Origin: Litomosoides sigmodontis
Taxonomy: Eukaryota > Nematoda > Chromadorea > Rhabditida > Onchocercidae
Length of the DNA stretch: 64,000 bases
Direction: 5' to 3'
Assembly: GCA_963070105.1 (NCBI GenBank)
Contig: OY718805.1
Span: 10,079,652 to 10,143,651 of the forward strand
Position 1 is the first letter of the stretch; every line of letters begins with the position of its first letter. Made by a program: the position numbers and the translations under genes. Of this stretch, positions 61,601 to 64,000 are shown piece by piece. The notes beneath the pieces are model-generated. The model searched no databases and was not told the origin of the DNA. It saw nothing but the letters and a program-made list of their open reading frames with translations.

Positions 61601-63184
61601 ATGATCGCGGAAATGAGGCATAAACAGCAGCAACACATGAATGGTGGAGCAATGTGGAAGGATACTGGTGAAGCAGTTCGTGCAGGAGTTTGGAGTTCTG
61701 CTACACATAAGCTTAAGTGGAGGCAGGATTCCCAGGTTCATTTTTCCTGCAACCGCATGCGTATATAATGACCGAGCAGTCCAAATTAGAGATTCATTTC
61801 AAATTACTTGATTGCTTTAAGCATTGATTAAAATTTTTTTCTGCTACAATTAATTCTGTTGCCATACGTATTTATCACGTGTAGTTTTTTCATTTTAATT
61901 TTCTTTTAGCCAGTAGCTGATACAACAGTTACGCCTTTACGGCAAGCTGCATGGGGCAGTGCCAGAAGCACGAATGATACAACCGTCACAAAAGCAATTT
62001 GGGATGACTCGCTTCTTTTAGATAAAATTAAAAGCAATAGGTACATTATCCTAAAACCTTTGGATATGCATTATAATTTTTGTTCCTTCATTTATGTTTT
62101 ATTGCCAAAAGCAAGGTTTTTCAGAGGTGTACAGAGTCCCAAAAAGTCCGAAAAAGGAAGTACGGAACACGAAGTACGCCATATTGTTTCTTTCGTTCAG
62201 TGTTGAAATTTGGATTTTTTAATAATCATTTTTATTTTCATGGATTTCTGGCATAAGTGAAATAAATATATTAGACAACTTAAAGATTTTGGAAATTGGG
62301 CAGAGCTGTAGTGGCATACTGGTTTCACAGTTTCGCTTTAATTCTTTATAGGCAGTAAAGAAAATTTTCAAACAGTCTGTTACAAATAGTGGAAGTGCTC
62401 TTACTAGCTGGATGATAAATCGAGTGAAACAACTAAACTCACAAGTGGATGCCGATGTGTTCGCCGCGTTCATTGAAGGCGTTGATAATCCAAATGAAGT
62501 ACGGCAGGATCCCTTAAAGCATTTGACTCTCAGTTCTTTGAAATCTCTGTCTGAGTTGGCTGCTTCAGATTTTTTTGTCAAGTACTTACATATGTGGTTC
62601 AACGTAGTTGTTCCTTGAATATGTCAGGCTGTTGGCATGCGGGTTTCAGTATATCTCTTTTATTTAGGTGGAAGACTACATAATTGGTTATTTGGGTGAA
62701 AGCCGTTCAGTGAAGGAATTGATACGAGAATTTCTAGAAAAGCGTTCACAAGCCCGTCAAAAGAAAGAGCCTGTTGATAAGGATGTAAGTTTGGATCTCC
62801 ATAGGCTAAATTTTCATTGCACAGCGGATTCATTAATACATTTTGTAGGGTTTTCCAGAGGTGGTATTTTACTCTTTTTTTTGCCTTGGCGATATGAAAT
62901 ATCTTTATTGTCGCTAACCTTTATTTTCGTAGGATTTATCTCATCCTGCACAAGCAGCGGATGCATTAAATGCCACTGTGGCTAATAATAAAAGTGATAG
63001 TTCTACCTCGCAGCAAATATTAACGGGTAGCGGAAAGCGGAAGAAAAAGGGGAATAAAGGAAATAAACTGGTTGTTGATGGTGCGTGTTTGGGTTTTAAA
63101 GGAACAGTCGATTCGAATCGTGTTAACGTCGGTGAAATCGATACTGTTGGTGGTAGTACAGTGATCGGTAACTCGCATAAGTGA
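55656..63184 (+). CDS. GIGYF: GIGYF-family GYF-domain translational repressor
   Basis: Cytoplasmic scaffold that recruits the cap-binding repressor 4EHP and decay factors to mRNAs. Exons: 55656-55711, 55920-56001, 56438-56614, 56747-56912, 57164-57295, 57381-57729, 57818-57961, 58070-58195, 58373-58418, 58826-58912, 59303-59437, 59583-59764, 59897-59966, 60140-60283, 60477-60638, 60727-60942, 61010-61033, 61275-61416, 61512-61735, 61910-62040, 62125-62173, 62352-62498, 62668-62784, 62933-63184; phases close to 1119 aa. N-terminus LNFNPSW, then RYGREDLLALLFKD; RG/FG-rich region; LPEWMSDD; GYF domain (EWYYVDPKNAVQGPF to AWYKLGYFTSELRV, about 480-530); charged coiled coil (about 560-760); LLDIQQEEERQM; C-terminal ADVFAAFIEGVDNPNEVEDY block and the LGFKGTVDSNRVNVGEIDT end, matching human GIGYF2. 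Exon 17 is short and the least certain. One nematode gene appears to stand for both vertebrate GIGYF1 and GIGYF2. Confidence 0.93.
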
Positions 63185-64000
63185 TTATTTTGGACAAAGA
63201 ACTTGTTCTGTAAAATCACATTCTTTATGTTTTTTTTAAAATGTACACTTTTCTCATTTTCTTCTGTAATTAAAAGTTTTTTTTCTTATTGTTTAGGATA
63301 TTACATGATTCCCTTTTTTTGTTGTTTTCCGGATCTACCGCATTTAGCAGCTATTTAATTTGGTCAATTTTAAGTTGTTTTTTGGATTAGTGCTGAAATT
63401 CCGGTATAATTTCGAGTGAGCTAGACAATTTCATGTGGGAGTTGCAATATGATCCGGAGAATTTGATTGGTCTTGCTGCAGAACGCATCTGTAAGAACGA
63501 AGTAGTATTAGGAAGGAATGATTCGTTTTCGAAAATGAAATATCAGTGCAAGAAATAAAGGTCATACTTTTCATTTTACTGCGTAAATTTCGCTGCTTTT
63601 TTGACCTTTTTTCTAAATTTTTCGTTGTTCTCAGTTGTCAGTTTATTATGGAAAATGTTTATATAGCAAAACCAGAAAACATTCACATTTCTATCATTTA
63701 CCGCCACTGTTGCCAGTTGGCACTTTTTGGCAATTTTATCGTTGTTCTTTGGATTTGACTTGCTCAACTGTTGAGAGAGGAAGAAAGAAGGAATCCACTA
63801 CTTCTCATACGTTTATTTGTGGTTGCTGCTAATTAAGCGTGTGAACGGTAATAATCGTGTGCGTTGCACTGTTATTTTATCCAGCTAAGGTTTGAGGTTT
63901 AACCTCTGTGGATCAAAATGATTAAATAAGGGCTCTTTTCTCGGCAACTCATAGCTTGTTAAATTTGTGAAAAGAACTTATATTTTAGCATGATTTCATC
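63185..64000. other. 3' flank of GIGYF
   Basis: Probable 3' untranslated region and intergenic DNA; AATAAA at 63554-63559 is a distant poly(A) candidate. Short overlapping frames (63546-63832) are unsupported. Confidence 0.5.

Overview
The window reads as nuclear DNA of a nematode, most likely a spirurid or filarial-type (clade III) worm. It is AT-rich, every recognisable gene is cut by many short introns with GT..(T)nCAG-like ends, and one gene matches the nematode EFF-1/AFF-1 cell-cell fusogen family. No prokaryotic, viral or transposase gene was seen. All gene models were built by eye from reading frame, splice-site phase and family resemblance; no alignment was run.

Layout. 1-1255 (+): 3' part of a tail-anchored ubiquitin-conjugating enzyme (UBE2J1-like). 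2242-4450 (-): TRMT10A-type tRNA m1G9 methyltransferase. 5102-6826 (-): mitochondrial ribosomal protein L28, upstream of TRMT10A on the same strand. 7809-11700 (+): DONSON replication factor, divergent from MRPL28; a strong inverted repeat (6989-7045) lies between them. 11.7-23.9 kb is mostly non-coding. It contains a small unrecognised membrane-protein gene on the minus strand (12828-14404) and isolated exon-like blocks. 23884-29647 (+): fusogen of the EFF-1/AFF-1 family, N-terminus not resolved. 30644-35970 (-): amino-acid/auxin-permease family transporter, complete in nine exons. 38186-43853 (-): EXOSC10/Rrp6 exosome nuclease, 16 exons. 44821-49961 (+): ALG9 mannosyltransferase; its first intron holds a stray copy of an EXOSC10 exon. 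51723-54224 (-): mitochondrial ribosomal protein S22, with a GC-AG intron. 55656-63184 (+): GIGYF-family translational repressor, 24 exons.

Functionally this is an ordinary mixture of housekeeping genes (ER ubiquitination and N-glycosylation, tRNA modification, mitoribosome, replication licensing, RNA decay, translational repression) plus two membrane genes with likely tissue roles (fusogen, transporter). Several neighbours are divergent pairs separated by about 1-1.4 kb. The complete models (TRMT10A, MRPL28, DONSON, transporter, EXOSC10, ALG9, MRPS22, GIGYF) all keep splice phase from start to stop, so they are well supported. The least certain parts are the fusogen 5' end, the unknown minus-strand gene and the small orphan ORFs. 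I did not find a clearly new multi-gene system. The most unusual items are the duplicated EXOSC10 exon inside ALG9, the 57-nt hairpin, and an apparent choice of two C-termini in the fusogen.
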